23,505 nt of DNA from Bacteroidaceae bacterium (GTDB lineage: Bacteria > Bacteroidota > Bacteroidia > Bacteroidales > Bacteroidaceae), in contig JAFNWA010000317.1 in NCBI GenBank assembly GCA_017383665.1, positions 1 to 23,505 on the forward strand, given 5' to 3'. Positions 1 through 7,815 of this stretch are shown in pieces. Under the pieces are notes generated by a model. The model saw nothing but the letters and a program-made list of their open reading frames with translations. It had not been told where the DNA came from and made no database searches. Numbering within the stretch: the stretch's first letter is position 1; each line of letters starts with the position of its first letter. A program made the translations under genes and the position numbers.

Positions 1-39
1 CATCCTCTTGCTTTCTTTGTAAAATGACTCTTGAGTCAT
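1..39 (-). CDS. Possible start of the gene after nadK (partial, uncertain)
   Basis: Reading leftward after the nadK stop, an ATG at 39-37 opens a frame that stays open for the 13 codons left in the window (MTQESFYKESKRM). The 15-base gap after nadK would suit an operon neighbour. A second in-frame ATG lies at 3-1, so the true start may be there. The fragment is too short to assign a family. The first ATG lies inside an inverted repeat that could instead be a terminator or operator, so this is a tentative call. Confidence 0.25.
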   Translation of the reverse strand, partial: MTQESFYKESKRM

Positions 40-40
40 T
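23..40. promoter_or_regulatory. Perfect inverted repeat just downstream of nadK
   Basis: Two perfectly complementary 8-base arms (aatgactc and gagtcatt) are separated by 2 bases. The site starts 14 bases after the nadK stop and, read on the minus strand, is followed by TTTTAC. It could act as a short terminator hairpin for nadK or as a dimeric regulator site. The 2-base spacer makes a full-length RNA stem unlikely without opening the inner pair. Function is inference. Confidence 0.3.
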
Positions 41-54
41 ATTCTCTTGATTTG

Positions 55-927
55 TTAATCTCTTACATCGGCCCCCCACATGAGTTTCTCCTGCAGGTTC
101 TGTATGAATGAATGCTCCCTGCGACGGATGATAAGCTGGCGATAATTCGCTTTCCTTATGGTGATGGTTGTGTTTTCATCACAACTCTCGTTGCGCCCGT
201 CAATTGCAATGAGATAGTTGCCGCTACGGCTGTTTACGCTAATTTCAACAGTTGTATTGTCTCCAACAATCAATGGCCTTGCGCTAAGGCTGTGTGGGGC
301 AATTGGTGACAATGTCAGCACACTGGCATCGGGTGCGATAATTGGACCGCCAACGCTCAGTGAGTAGCCAGTTGAGCCCGATGGGGTTGCAACAATGAGT
401 CCATCGGCCTGGTATGTGATGGTGTCGCAGCCGTTTAGGGTGGCTTTGAGGGTTATCATTGAAGAGCTGTCGTGCTTCATTATTGCAATTTCGTTGAGTG
501 CAAACGGGTAGCTTTTCAGTTCCTCGCCGTCAGTGCTTGCCTCGATGAGTATGTGTTGCTCTATCTCATACTCCCCATCATGTATATTACCAATAATGCT
601 GTCGATGTTTTCATTTGATGTTGCAGTCAGGAATCCCAGGCGGCCGGCATTTATACCAAAAACGGGAATCTGTTTCTTGCCTACACGGCTGGCTGTGCGC
701 AACAGTGTGCCATCACCGCCGTAACTTATTGCAATATCTGCCGTGAAGTTGTCATCTGTAATCAGTTCCTGAGATTTGGGCTGTACTATTCCCTCTGCAC
801 ACAGGAAATCATAGAAAGGTTTGTCAATGGCATAACTGTCGCCACGCTTTACTATAGCCTCGAGCAGTTCGCCAATGCTCTCGGATTTTTTTGTCTGGTG
901 CTTGTTCCCGAATATTGCAAACTTCAT
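55..927 (-). CDS. nadK: NAD kinase
   Basis: Phosphorylates NAD to NADP with ATP or polyphosphate in the cytoplasm, the only usual route to NADP. The 290-residue protein begins MKFAIFGNKHQ, as Bacteroidales NadK proteins do. It carries the family GGDGT motif at residues 70-74, an NE motif (ALNEIAI) and the glycine-rich stretch ADGLIVATPSGSTGYSLS that forms the nucleotide pocket. An in-frame ATG nine codons upstream (954) is possible, but a -7-like TAATTTTG at 964-957 would place the transcript start near 950, inside that extension, so 927 is preferred. It is divergent from pdxJ across 137 bp. The family assignment is secure; only the start is open. Confidence 0.96.
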   Translation of the reverse strand: MKFAIFGNKHQTKKSESIGELLEAIVKRGDSYAIDKPFYDFLCAEGIVQPKSQELITDDNFTADIAISYGGDGTLLRTASRVGKKQIPVFGINAGRLGFLTATSNENIDSIIGNIHDGEYEIEQHILIEASTDGEELKSYPFALNEIAIMKHDSSSMITLKATLNGCDTITYQADGLIVATPSGSTGYSLSVGGPIIAPDASVLTLSPIAPHSLSARPLIVGDNTTVEISVNSRSGNYLIAIDGRNESCDENTTITIRKANYRQLIIRRREHSFIQNLQEKLMWGADVRD

Positions 928-956
928 AAATCTAAACGGCTTCTTGGTTTCCAATA

Positions 957-964
957 CAAAATTA
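957..964 (-). promoter_or_regulatory. Candidate -7 element for nadK
   Basis: The minus strand reads TAATTTTG, an exact match to the Bacteroidetes TAnnTTTG element, about 30 bases before the preferred nadK ATG at 927. I see no clear TTTG -33 element at the usual spacing, so support is moderate. Confidence 0.45.
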
Positions 965-998
965 AGACATTTTATAATATAATTTTTTTTATTTGTGC

Positions 999-1006
999 TA
1001 TTTTTG
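999..1006 (+). promoter_or_regulatory. Candidate -7 element for the pdxJ operon
   Basis: TATTTTTG matches TAnnTTTG. It lies about 59 bases before the pdxJ ATG and would drive the pdxJ-exbB-exbD-tonB-ispD-recG run. A long T-rich tract (979-993) precedes it, and there is no convincing -33 TTTG. It is back to back with the nadK -7 element, so the two transcripts diverge from about 50 bp. Confidence 0.45.
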
Positions 1007-1064
1007 CAGTATAAATGCGAAAATGTCCCTTGGATTGGGATGTTTTGACTATAAACAAGTGAAT

Positions 1065-1784
1065 ATGAGGACTAAACTCAGTGTAAACATCAACAAGGTT
1101 GCGACCATCAGGAATGCTCGTGGCGGCAATAATCCTGATATAATAAAAGTGGCAAAGGACTGTGAAGCCTTTGGTGCCGATGGCATAACAGTGCATCCCC
1201 GTCCCGACGAGAGGCACATACGCCGTGCCGATGTCCCTGCCTTGCAGGCAGTGCTGCGCACTGAATTCAATATCGAGGGTTATCCGTCAAGGGATTTCCT
1301 TGACCTTGTGCTGCGTGTACGCCCTTCGCAGGTGACTCTTGTCCCCGACAAGCCAGAGCAGCTTACATCCAACAGCGGTTGGGATACTGAGAAGGAGCAG
1401 CTTTTCCTTCGCGATGTACTGAATGAACTCAGAGAGGCCGGGATACGAAGTTCTATCTTCATTGATGCCGATGTACGCATGGCAGAGTTTGCTGCCGAGG
1501 CCGGTGCCGATAGAGTGGAGCTTTATACAGGCCCTTATGCCCATGGGTATGCAACTGACCGCGATGCGGCCATTGCTCCGTTCCTTGAGACCGCTAAGCG
1601 CGTGAGACAGTTGGGTATTGGTCTGAATGCCGGTCATGACCTCAGCCTTGAGAATCTCAAGTTCTTTACGGATGTGATTCCTTGGGTCGATGAGGTTTCT
1701 ATTGGTCATGCGCTCATTTGTGATGCACTTTATATGGGACTTGAAGCGACAATTGCCGCTTACAAGAATTGTCTGAAAAAATAA
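1065..1784 (+). CDS. pdxJ: Pyridoxine 5'-phosphate synthase
   Basis: Condenses 1-deoxyxylulose 5-phosphate with 3-amino-2-oxopropyl phosphate to make pyridoxine 5'-phosphate, the last ring-forming step of DXP-dependent vitamin B6 synthesis. The 239-residue length is typical. Visible family blocks are LSVNINKVATIRNARGG (residues 5-21), DGITVHPRPDERHIRRADV with the active-site His44, Glu71 in EGYPSRD, the loop VTLVPDKPEQLTSNSGWD, and GLNAGHDLSLENL near the C-terminus. The ATG at 1065 begins the family's usual TKLSVNIN; the frame extends 24 codons upstream but starts inside the candidate promoter. It is followed 17 bases later by exbB. DXP, the substrate of Dxr encoded in this window, is also its precursor. 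Confidence 0.97.
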   Translation: MRTKLSVNINKVATIRNARGGNNPDIIKVAKDCEAFGADGITVHPRPDERHIRRADVPALQAVLRTEFNIEGYPSRDFLDLVLRVRPSQVTLVPDKPEQLTSNSGWDTEKEQLFLRDVLNELREAGIRSSIFIDADVRMAEFAAEAGADRVELYTGPYAHGYATDRDAAIAPFLETAKRVRQLGIGLNAGHDLSLENLKFFTDVIPWVDEVSIGHALICDALYMGLEATIAAYKNCLKK

Positions 1785-1801
1785 TTAAAACATAAATAAC
1801 A

Positions 1802-2656
1802 ATGAATACCGATACACTTACTACTGTTGCTGATACTTTGGCAAATGCAATGTCGCCTGTAACAGGAACCTCTCAGGAGAGTCTTAATGTGCTTGATTTG
1901 GCAATGAAGGGCGGTTGGATTATGATAATCCTTGCCATACTGTCAATAATTGGCATTTATATCTTTTTTGAACGCTATTCAGTGTTGCGTAATGCGGCTC
2001 AGAAGAACCCTTCTTTATTGGCTCGATTGCACGACAATATAAAGGATAAGGATTTTAAGTCGGCTCTCAATTATTGCAAAAGATTGAATACTCCTGTTTC
2101 TCGTATTCTTGCAAAGGGTGTGAAGGATTACCGTTTTGACAATGCATCAATCCGTCAGGCTCTTGATAATAGTGCAGGACTGGAGATTGCTGCTTTGGAA
2201 AAAGGACTTCCTGTCTTGTCCACAATATCTGCAGTTGCTCCTATGCTTGGTTTCTTGGGTACTGTAACAGGTATGGTACAGGCATTCTGGAATATGTCTC
2301 AGGCCGGTGACAATATTGAGGTTGCCTCTTTGTCCGGTGGTATCTATGAGGCTATGGTTACAACTGTCGGTGGTCTTGTAGTGGGTATTATCGCAATCTT
2401 CGCCTATAACTATCTGGTTTCAAAAGTTGATAAGGTGCAGAATGCAATGGAGGCCGATATCATCTCTTTCCTTGAGATTGTTACCGAGACAAAGGAAGAG
2501 GCTTTGAGCAACCAGGCACCGGTAGTGGCAACCGCCAATGTAGAGACTGTAGCCTCTGTCAAAGTGGCTCCAACAGAGACTGCGACTGTTGTTGAAACTC
2601 CCAACGAACCAAAAGAACAGGACTCGTCGGTTGTTTTCAACGCTCCTGAAATTTAA
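1802..2656 (+). CDS. exbB: ExbB/TolQ-family proton channel subunit
   Basis: Inner-membrane subunit of the ExbB-ExbD motor that uses proton-motive force to energise TonB-dependent outer-membrane transport. The 284-residue protein has an N-terminal periplasmic stretch, a first membrane segment at about 39-56, a cytoplasmic loop, and two further segments at about 136-160 (PVLSTISAVAPMLGFLGTVTG) and 185-206 (AMVTTVGGLVVGIIAI), the MotA/TolQ/ExbB signature. A tail of about 50 residues after residue 235 is rich in Val, Thr, Glu and Pro, looks disordered, and is longer than in the enterobacterial proteins. exbD follows 14 bases later and a tonB-like gene after that, which favours ExbB over TolQ or MotA; sequence alone does not exclude TolQ. 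Confidence 0.9.
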   Translation: MNTDTLTTVADTLANAMSPVTGTSQESLNVLDLAMKGGWIMIILAILSIIGIYIFFERYSVLRNAAQKNPSLLARLHDNIKDKDFKSALNYCKRLNTPVSRILAKGVKDYRFDNASIRQALDNSAGLEIAALEKGLPVLSTISAVAPMLGFLGTVTGMVQAFWNMSQAGDNIEVASLSGGIYEAMVTTVGGLVVGIIAIFAYNYLVSKVDKVQNAMEADIISFLEIVTETKEEALSNQAPVVATANVETVASVKVAPTETATVVETPNEPKEQDSSVVFNAPEI

Positions 2657-2670
2657 TCAGACAAAATGCT

Positions 2671-3084
2671 ATGATAAAGCGAAGGACTAAAACCATAGGC
2701 GTTTTCTCAATGTCGTCAATGACGGATATCATATTCTTGTTGTTGATATTCTTTATGCTTACATCGACTATTGTGGTGCCTAATGCGATAAAGGTGAATC
2801 TTCCTCAAGGAAAGGAGAGGGCTCACACACAACCTATGGCACGCATAACAATACAAAAGGACCTTACATACTATGCCCAATGGGGAAAGGAAGAGGTTAG
2901 GCAGATTGATGAGAGCGAGGTCGCAGCTTTCCTTGCCGAGTGCAGTGCGAAAGATGCAGAAATGTTTGTAGCACTTTATGCCGATGAGGACATCCCCTAC
3001 AGCGAGGTGGTGAAAGTGTTGAATATTGCTAACGAGAATAAATACAAGATGGTGCTGGCTACTCGTCCGCCCAAGAGTAACTGA
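2671..3084 (+). CDS. exbD: ExbD/TolR-family biopolymer transport protein
   Basis: Partner of ExbB in the proton-driven motor. The 137-residue protein has the family layout: a short basic cytoplasmic N-terminus (MIKRRTK), one membrane segment at about 18-36 (TDIIFLLLIFFMLTSTIV) carrying the conserved proton-path Asp19, and a small periplasmic domain. The motif MTDIIFLLLIFFMLTSTI is characteristic of ExbD/TolR. Its stop overlaps the start of the tonB-like gene by one base (TGATG), so the two are probably translationally coupled. Role in TonB energisation is inferred from family and neighbours. Confidence 0.93.
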   Translation: MIKRRTKTIGVFSMSSMTDIIFLLLIFFMLTSTIVVPNAIKVNLPQGKERAHTQPMARITIQKDLTYYAQWGKEEVRQIDESEVAAFLAECSAKDAEMFVALYADEDIPYSEVVKVLNIANENKYKMVLATRPPKSN

Positions 3085-3899
3085 TGGATAGAATTTCAAA
3101 AGAGAAGATGATTGGTATTGTCGGCACCGTGCTTGTGCATGTGGTGCTGGGTGTACTGTTGTATTTTCTGGTGTTGAAAACTCCGCCAATTCCAACTGAA
3201 AAAGGTGTTGAGGTTATGATTGGCGTTGATCTTGAAGATGGTTCAGCAACTGAACTCAATGAAACACCTCGCCCGGTGGTAAAACCGGTGTCAGCTCCAC
3301 CTGTAACTCCTGCGCCCGAAGAGCCGGTCATAACACAAGATAGTGAGGAGAGTATCGCCTTGCCACCTGAGAAACCTAAAAAGGAGAAAGAAAAACCAAA
3401 GAAAAAGGAGAAAACTCCCGAGCAGATTCAAAAGGAGAAGGAAGAGGCTGAGCGCAAGGAGCGTGAGCGTGTTGAGGCTGAGACCCGCAAGAATGCCGAT
3501 AACTCTATTGCCAATGCTTTCAACAAGGGCAGCAAGTTGAGTAAACAGCAGGAGGCTGAAAAGAAGAACTCTTCGAGTGGCTCGCCCATGGGTAATTCAA
3601 ATGCCGGGAAAAAGGAAGGTGTTGGTGTTTCATACAGTCTTAGCGGTCGCCATCCCGGAACAAAAGGTCTTGTGCAGCCTACATATAATATTCAGGATGA
3701 AGGTACTATTATCGTGGCTATAACTGTTGCTCCTAATGGCAAGGTTATTTCTGCCGGAATAGATAACAGAACAATCAATGCAAATAAGGCTTTGCGTGAT
3801 GCGGCAATAAAAGCTGCATTGAGAACACGCTTCAATAGTATTGATGGCCTTGATAACCAGCGTGGTACCATTACCTATAACTTTAAATTGACAAAGTAA
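3084..3899 (+). CDS. TonB-like energy transducer
   Basis: Predicted to span the periplasm and pass energy from ExbB-ExbD to outer-membrane receptors. The 271-residue protein has a short cytoplasmic N-terminus, one membrane anchor at about 10-31 (IGIVGTVLVHVVLGVLLYFL), a long low-complexity linker (about 55-175) first Pro-rich and then a Lys/Glu-rich run that may be helical, and a C-terminal globular domain from about 195 containing GTIIVAITVAPNGKVISAGI, typical of TonB C-terminal domains. The Lys/Glu-rich middle resembles TolA, so TolA-like function cannot be excluded. The start overlaps the exbD stop by one base, and a DJ-1-family gene begins one base after its stop. Family assignment is firm; the TonB versus TolA choice is inference. 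Confidence 0.88.
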   Translation: MDRISKEKMIGIVGTVLVHVVLGVLLYFLVLKTPPIPTEKGVEVMIGVDLEDGSATELNETPRPVVKPVSAPPVTPAPEEPVITQDSEESIALPPEKPKKEKEKPKKKEKTPEQIQKEKEEAERKERERVEAETRKNADNSIANAFNKGSKLSKQQEAEKKNSSSGSPMGNSNAGKKEGVGVSYSLSGRHPGTKGLVQPTYNIQDEGTIIVAITVAPNGKVISAGIDNRTINANKALRDAAIKAALRTRFNSIDGLDNQRGTITYNFKLTK

Positions 3900-3900
3900 T

Positions 3901-4446
3901 ATGAACAAAGTATATGTTTTTCTGGCCGACGGTTTTGAGACCGTTGAGGCATTGGCTCCGGTAGATGTCATGCGCCGTGCCGGCTTGCAGGTGGTAACAG
4001 TATCTATCATGGGACGCAAGGAGGTTGTGTCGGCACAGAATGTCATTGTAGTGGCCGATGAGGTGTTTGAGAATGTTGCCTTTGGCAATGCCGATGCGCT
4101 TGTGTTGCCGGGTGGCGGTGTTGGAACCGACAATCTGTCGGCTCACGAGCCTTTGCGTACATTGTTGGTAGAAACTTGTTCTCATGGAACTTTGGTTGCT
4201 GCAATATGTGCTGCGCCAATGGTTTTTGGCCGCATTGGAATTTTAAAAGGCAAGAAGGCAACTTGTTATCCTGGTTGTGAAGGCGATCTCTTCAATGCCG
4301 AATATACTTCAAATGCAGTAGAAAAAGATGGTAATATTATAACAGCCTGTGGTCCTGGTGCATCTTTCGACTTCGGTTTTGCAATTGTCGAGCATTTCTG
4401 TGGTGTACAGGTTGTAGATACATTGCGTTCTCAAATGCAATTCTAA
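3901..4446 (+). CDS. DJ-1/PfpI family protein
   Basis: A 181-residue single-domain cytoplasmic protein of the DJ-1/YajL group. Seen in the sequence: DGFETVEALAPVDVMRRAG at residues 10-28, with Glu16 matching DJ-1 Glu18; LVLPGGG at 67-73; and the nucleophile elbow AAICAAPMVFG with Cys103 matching the reactive DJ-1 Cys106. Members are linked to oxidative-stress protection and have been reported as glyoxalases or deglycases; which activity applies here cannot be told. It sits one base after the tonB-like gene and 17 bases before ispD, so it is co-transcribed with functions unrelated to it. Fold and family are secure; substrate unknown. Confidence 0.9.
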   Translation: MNKVYVFLADGFETVEALAPVDVMRRAGLQVVTVSIMGRKEVVSAQNVIVVADEVFENVAFGNADALVLPGGGVGTDNLSAHEPLRTLLVETCSHGTLVAAICAAPMVFGRIGILKGKKATCYPGCEGDLFNAEYTSNAVEKDGNIITACGPGASFDFGFAIVEHFCGVQVVDTLRSQMQF

Positions 4447-4463
4447 TTAGAAAACAGTTTTTT

Positions 4464-5162
4464 ATGAAAAGATATCTTATTGTTGTAGCAGGTGGCAAAG
4501 GTACCCGTATGGGTGGTGAAATGCCAAAGCAGTTCCAGTTGCTTGCAGGCAAGCCATTGGTTATGGTTACATTGGAGCATTTGCACGCCATTGATCCTAT
4601 TATGCAACTTATATTGGTGCTTCCGGCTCAGCACATGGAACTTTGGAAACAACTTTGCAAAGAGCACTCTTTCGCTGTGCCATTGATTTTGGCACAGGGT
4701 GGTTCTACACGCTTTCACTCCGTACAGAATGGCTTGGCACAGGTTGATGATATTGCCGATGCTCTTGTTGGTGTACACGACGGTGTGCGTCCTTTTGTTT
4801 CGGCCAAGGTGCTCGATGAGTGTTTCTCACAGGCATGGGTACATGGCTCGGCTATTCCAATGATTGATGTTCAGGACAGCCTGCGTCACATTGTCGGCTG
4901 CAATGGTGTGACCGAGGTGGTTCCACGCGACAGGTATCGTCTTGTGCAGACACCTCAGGTGTTCAAGTTGTCACTGTTGCGCCGTGCATATGAGCAACGC
5001 TTTGTCGAGAGTTTTACCGATGACGCTTCGGTTGTGGAGGCTCTTGGAGAGACTGTGACCGGTGTAGAGGGTAACCGCGAGAATATTAAGATTACGACTC
5101 CATTTGATATGCTTGTTGCCAAGACATTGATGGAATGCTGGATATCACAACAAGAGATATAA
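4464..5162 (+). CDS. ispD: 2-C-methyl-D-erythritol 4-phosphate cytidylyltransferase
   Basis: Transfers CMP from CTP to methylerythritol 4-phosphate, the third step of the MEP isoprenoid pathway, directly after the Dxr step encoded further along this window. The 232-residue protein has the N-terminal nucleotide loop VVAGGKGTRMGGEMPKQF (about residues 7-24), the central GGSTRFHSVQNGL block, VGVHDGVRPFVS with the metal-binding Asp, and the C-terminal NIKITTPFDMLVA. These separate it from other cytidylyltransferases such as TarI only partly, but the presence of dxr and the length support IspD. Its last 28 bases overlap the start of recG in a different frame. Confidence 0.93.
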   Translation: MKRYLIVVAGGKGTRMGGEMPKQFQLLAGKPLVMVTLEHLHAIDPIMQLILVLPAQHMELWKQLCKEHSFAVPLILAQGGSTRFHSVQNGLAQVDDIADALVGVHDGVRPFVSAKVLDECFSQAWVHGSAIPMIDVQDSLRHIVGCNGVTEVVPRDRYRLVQTPQVFKLSLLRRAYEQRFVESFTDDASVVEALGETVTGVEGNRENIKITTPFDMLVAKTLMECWISQQEI

Positions 5163-7234
5163 AATTTCTGCCCGGCGTGGGCGAGCAACGCGCCACGCTG
5201 CTAAGCAGGGAACTGAACATCCGTTCCCTGTATGATTTATTGTACTATTTCCCTTATAAATACATTGACCGTAGCCGGGTTTTCAAGGTAAGTGAACTTG
5301 GCGGGCAGTTGCAGCATGTGCAACTGTTGGGTGAGATACGCTCGTTCGAGGAGATGGGCGAGGGTGCATCGCGCCGTCTTGTTGCGCACTTTACAGATGG
5401 TACAGCCTTTGTTGACCTTGTCTGGTTCAGGGGTATAAAATTCATCAAGAACCGTTTGAAACTCAACACACGGTATGTCGTTTTTGGCAAACCCTCCATG
5501 TTTAATGGCAGGGTGAATATCGCGCACCCCGATGTCGATGATGCATCTTTGTTGAAACTGGATACGATGGGTTTGCAACCCTATTACAATACCACAGAGA
5601 AGATGAAACGCAGCGGACTGAACTCTAATGCAATGCTGAAGTTGATTCAGAATCTTCTTGAACTTCTAAAGTATCCGTTGCCCGAAACTCTTTCACCTGA
5701 CATTGTGCAGAGGAACGGGCTTATGTCGCTCGATGATGCCCTGCGCATAATACATTTTCCGCGCAATGGCAAGGAACTGCAGCTTGCACAGTACAGGCTG
5801 AAGTTCGAGGAACTCTTCTTCATACAGCTGAACATCCTGCACTATGCCCGTGAGAGACAGACACGCTATGTGGGGCACCGTTTTGCCAAGGTTGGCGAGA
5901 TGTTCAACCGTTTCTACAGCGAGCAGTTGCCGTTCCAACTCACCAATGCCCAGAAGAGGGTGGTGAAGGAGATTCGTGCCGATGTGAACAGCGAAAGGCA
6001 GATGAACCGCCTGCTGCAGGGCGATGTGGGCAGTGGCAAGACACTTGTTGCACTGATGTCGATGTTGCTCGCCAAGGATAACGGCTATCAGGCCTGTCTG
6101 CTTGCCCCTACAGAGATACTTGCCGAACAGCATTTTGCCACATTGCGTCGCATGTTGGGCGGGTTGCCCGTGAGGGTGGAACTGCTCACCGGCAGTACAA
6201 AAGCGAAGGAGAGGATTCCGTTGTTCGAAGCTCTTGAGGATGGAAGCATTGATATTCTTGTGGGTACTCATGCTGTGCTTGAGGATAATGTGCAGTTCCG
6301 CAATCTTGGCATTGTGGTAATTGATGAGCAGCACCGTTTCGGTGTTGTGCAGCGTGCCAAAATGTGGGCAAAGAATGCAATTCCGCCTCACATACTTGTG
6401 ATGACTGCAACCCCCATTCCGCGTACATTGGCAATGACGCTATATGGCGACCTCGATGTCTCTGTCATTGATGAGCTACCACCTGGTCGAAAACCAATCA
6501 CCACATCGCACATATTCCGCAACCGCATTGACAGCCTATACTCCTTTATACGCACACAGATAAATGAGGGGCGGCAGGCATATATTGTATATCCCCTTAT
6601 CAGCGAGAGCGAGAAACTCGACCTCAAGAACCTTGAGGATGGTTATAAACAGTTGTGCAATGTGTTCTGTGACTACAAACTCAGCAAGCTTCATGGCAAG
6701 ATGAAACCTAAGGAGAAGGACGAGGAGATGCGTCGTTTTGCATCCGGTGAGACACAGATACTGGTTTCTACCACGGTTATAGAGGTGGGTGTGGATGTTC
6801 CCAACGCCTCGGTAATGGTAATTGAGAATGCCGAACGCTTCGGCCTTTCGCAGCTTCATCAGTTGCGTGGCCGTGTTGGGCGTGGGGCATCGCAGTCCTA
6901 TTGCATATTGGTGACCGATTACAAACTCTCCGAGGATACGCGCAAGCGCATGGAGATTATGACTACAAGCAACGACGGTTTTGAGATTGCCGAGGCCGAC
7001 CTCAAACTGCGTGGTCCCGGTGACATGGAGGGTACACAGCAGAGCGGTATTGCCTTCGACCTGAAGATAGCAAACCTTGCACGCGACGAGCAGTTGCTGA
7101 AATTTGTGCGCGAGGTTGCTCGCGGTGTCATTGAGGCCGACCCACAGTGCAATAGCCCACTATACCGTGTTGTGTGGGAGCGGCTACGCAGTATAAAAAG
7201 GATGAATAACTGGAATTGGGGTGCAATTTCATAA
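5135..7234 (+). CDS. recG: ATP-dependent DNA helicase RecG
   Basis: Superfamily 2 helicase that remodels stalled replication forks and branched recombination intermediates. The 699-residue length is normal. An N-terminal wedge/OB region (about 1-230, with IKFLPGVGEQRATLL at the start) precedes the helicase core: Walker A LLQGDVGSGKT near residue 292, DEQHRFG near 395 (the DEQH form of the DExH box typical of RecG), MTATPIPRT, and QLRGRVGRG (motif VI) near 575, followed by the family C-terminal block LKLRGPGDMEGTQQSG. The ATG at 5135 lies inside the end of ispD; the overlap suggests coupled translation. It appears to be the last gene of the pdxJ operon: a 104-bp gap with a new promoter follows. 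Confidence 0.97.
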   Translation: MLDITTRDIKFLPGVGEQRATLLSRELNIRSLYDLLYYFPYKYIDRSRVFKVSELGGQLQHVQLLGEIRSFEEMGEGASRRLVAHFTDGTAFVDLVWFRGIKFIKNRLKLNTRYVVFGKPSMFNGRVNIAHPDVDDASLLKLDTMGLQPYYNTTEKMKRSGLNSNAMLKLIQNLLELLKYPLPETLSPDIVQRNGLMSLDDALRIIHFPRNGKELQLAQYRLKFEELFFIQLNILHYARERQTRYVGHRFAKVGEMFNRFYSEQLPFQLTNAQKRVVKEIRADVNSERQMNRLLQGDVGSGKTLVALMSMLLAKDNGYQACLLAPTEILAEQHFATLRRMLGGLPVRVELLTGSTKAKERIPLFEALEDGSIDILVGTHAVLEDNVQFRNLGIVVIDEQHRFGVVQRAKMWAKNAIPPHILVMTATPIPRTLAMTLYGDLDVSVIDELPPGRKPITTSHIFRNRIDSLYSFIRTQINEGRQAYIVYPLISESEKLDLKNLEDGYKQLCNVFCDYKLSKLHGKMKPKEKDEEMRRFASGETQILVSTTVIEVGVDVPNASVMVIENAERFGLSQLHQLRGRVGRGASQSYCILVTDYKLSEDTRKRMEIMTTSNDGFEIAEADLKLRGPGDMEGTQQSGIAFDLKIANLARDEQLLKFVREVARGVIEADPQCNSPLYRVVWERLRSIKRMNNWNWGAIS

Positions 7235-7272
7235 TCAATCCCTAAAAATCATGGGTTTTCATTTATTTTGAA

Positions 7273-7280
7273 TATATTTG
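7273..7280 (+). promoter_or_regulatory. Candidate -7 element for ndk
   Basis: TATATTTG matches TAnnTTTG and lies 58 bases before the ndk ATG. A T-rich GGTTTTC about 13-18 bases further upstream is a poor -33 match. It separates ndk from recG as a new transcription unit. Confidence 0.45.
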
Positions 7281-7338
7281 TACTCAGTGGTGGGATGTAT
7301 GAATCCTGGCACAATTGGTCAAACGAAATTAACATAAT

Positions 7339-7812
7339 ATGGAAAAGACTCTTATTCTAATCAAACCCAACGCTATTCAGCGTGGCTTGACAGGTGATAT
7401 TATTACTCGCTTTGAGAGAAAGGGATTGCGTTTTGTGGGAATGAAAATGCTTTTCATGACAGACGAACTTGTTGCCGAGCATTATGCTCATCTTGTTGCC
7501 CGTCCATTTTTCCCTTATTTGAAGGCTTCAATGCAGGCTGCTCCGCTCATTGCATGTTGTCTTGAGGGCGCGGAGGCTGTTGAGACCGTACGACAGATGG
7601 TTGGTGTTACCAACTCACGCAAGGCTCTTCCCGGTACAATTCGTGGTGATTTCTCTATGAGCGGCGAGCAGAATGTTGTTCATGCATCCGATTCTGTTGA
7701 GAATGCACTTGTTGAGATAAACCGTTTCTTCAAGCCCGAGGAGTTGTTTGATTACCAGTCGGCTGTTACCTGTTTTGAGTATGGTGGTGAGGAGACCATT
7801 AAATATAAGTAA
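7339..7812 (+). CDS. ndk: Nucleoside diphosphate kinase
   Basis: Transfers the gamma phosphate between nucleoside triphosphates and diphosphates through a phosphohistidine, balancing NTP and dNTP pools. The 157-residue protein begins EKTLILIKPNAIQRGLTG and carries PGTIRGDFS followed by NVVHASDSVENA, in which the His of VVHASDS is the catalytic residue. Length and motifs are standard. It has its own upstream -7-like element, and a secreted M23 peptidase gene starts three bases after its stop, so both are likely on one transcript. Confidence 0.97.
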   Translation: MEKTLILIKPNAIQRGLTGDIITRFERKGLRFVGMKMLFMTDELVAEHYAHLVARPFFPYLKASMQAAPLIACCLEGAEAVETVRQMVGVTNSRKALPGTIRGDFSMSGEQNVVHASDSVENALVEINRFFKPEELFDYQSAVTCFEYGGEETIKYK

Positions 7813-7815
7813 AAG

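Noticed and set aside
5693..6391. 232-codon minus-strand open frame inside recG
   Set aside because: The recG helicase motifs lie on the plus strand through this region; the antisense product is His/Gln-rich and lacks any motif.
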